Shown here: in pieces, positions 63,821 to 64,000 of the stretch | How positions within the stretch are numbered: position 1 is the first letter of the stretch | Layout of the letters: every line of letters begins with the position of its first letter | DNA from: CAG-492 sp045643465 | GTDB taxonomy: Bacteria > Bacillota > Clostridia > TANB77 > CAG-508 | Length of the DNA: 64,000 nt | Reading direction: 5' to 3' | Assembly: GCA_045643465.1 (NCBI GenBank) | Contig: JAZUKV010000021.1 | Coordinates: 118,639 to 182,638, forward strand | Notes under the pieces: model-generated | Databases searched by the model: none | What the model saw: the letters and a program-made list of their open reading frames with translations, nothing else | What the model was told of the DNA's origin: nothing | Made by a program: the position numbers and the translations under genes

Positions 63821-64000
63821 ATGGCGATATTATTACCAGGGGGAGCAGGTTACATTGGTAGTCACACAGCAGTAGAGCTATTAAATAAAGGAAAAGAGCT
63901 AGTCATAATAGATAACTTTTCAAATAGCAAACCAGAGGTTTTAGATAAAATAAGAAAAATAACAGGAAAAGATTTCAAATTTTATGAAATGGATTATATG
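63821..64000 (+). CDS. galE: UDP-glucose 4-epimerase GalE, 3' end outside the window
   Basis: The first 60 codons are present. GGAGYIGSHTAVELL is the NAD-binding motif of extended SDR epimerases, and VIIDNFSNSKPEVLDKI fits GalE. It opens with MAILLPGGAGYIG, where most homologues have V-T before GGAG; the Pro may matter or may be natural variation. AAGGAGG site 8 bases before the ATG. It would supply UDP-galactose to the glycan cluster. Confidence 0.85.
   Translation, partial: MAILLPGGAGYIGSHTAVELLNKGKELVIIDNFSNSKPEVLDKIRKITGKDFKFYEMDYM

Noticed and set aside
1..64000. tRNA, rRNA and riboswitches
   Set aside because: No cloverleaf-like T-loop context, conserved rRNA stretch or known riboswitch core was recognised by eye in the intergenic spaces; a covariance-model search would be decisive.
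63821..64000. galE as a pseudogene because of Pro before GGAGYIG
   Set aside because: The frame is open to the window edge and the rest matches well; one substitution is not enough.

Overview
The window is very AT-rich and reads like a chromosome segment of a low-GC, endospore-forming member of the Clostridia, probably uncultured. It carries a master sporulation regulator (Spo0A) with classical 0A boxes, a YtxC-type sporulation gene, Gram-positive envelope genes (TagO-like transferase, LtaS-type synthase, sortase) and the clostridial order ireB-ruvX-DUF1292. Shine-Dalgarno sites are strong, GTG and TTG starts are frequent, and nearly all genes are on the + strand. Species cannot be decided from the sequence. 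No rRNA, tRNA or CRISPR array was seen, and no gene-free gap exceeds 300 bases.

Region 1 (1-7360): the end of a sensor histidine kinase, a WG-repeat protein, a methionine gamma-lyase family enzyme, an HI0933-type flavoprotein, a YigZ-type protein and spo0A. A long inverted repeat carrying two perfect 0A boxes sits upstream of spo0A.

Region 2 (7473-13140): an unusual four-gene operon. It encodes a small membrane protein, a receiver-like protein, a 1021-residue protein (receiver-like domain, two AT-hooks, a very long acidic repeat region and a ParA/MinD-like domain with a lysine-less P-loop), and a membrane GAF plus degenerate GGDEF protein. The overall plan recalls TadZ/CpaE localisation factors, but no Tad pilus genes are present. 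This is my best candidate for an undescribed system.

Region 3 (13152-31905): mostly conserved genes. These are ireB, ruvX, DUF1292, a TIGR04086 protein with divergent SecD/SecF, a rhodanese, ytxC and an RluA-type synthase on the - strand, lepA, a CYTH protein, rlmB, rpiA, a wall-glycolipid set (tagO-like, Alg14/Alg13-like pair, ltaS-like), ruvB, a GT-C enzyme and queH.

Region 4 (31904-41750): a surface locus with an MPVTG-type sortase substrate, a sortase and a large repeat/von Willebrand A adhesin, preceded by a 0A box. It is followed by several small accessory genes: a putative zincin, a cysteine peptidase, a ParB-like protein, a GNAT acetyltransferase and a DUF1836 regulator.

Region 5 (41807-47093): an acyl-CoA synthetase-like ligase, polA and a lytic transglycosylase. 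A perfect 29-bp-arm palindrome lies between the ligase and polA; a related copy lies before lepA.

Region 6 (47192-64000): an exopolysaccharide/wall-glycan cluster. It holds several GT2 and GT4 transferases, a UDP-galactopyranose-mutase-like flavoprotein, a GT4-GT2 fusion, a pyruvyltransferase, a Wzm/Wzt-type ABC exporter, a frameshifted GT-C gene, a GtrB-like transferase, a ricin-repeat GH25 lysozyme and the start of galE. Signs of decay cluster at its end: a frameshift, an IS3-type transposase stub and an orphan gtrB tail.
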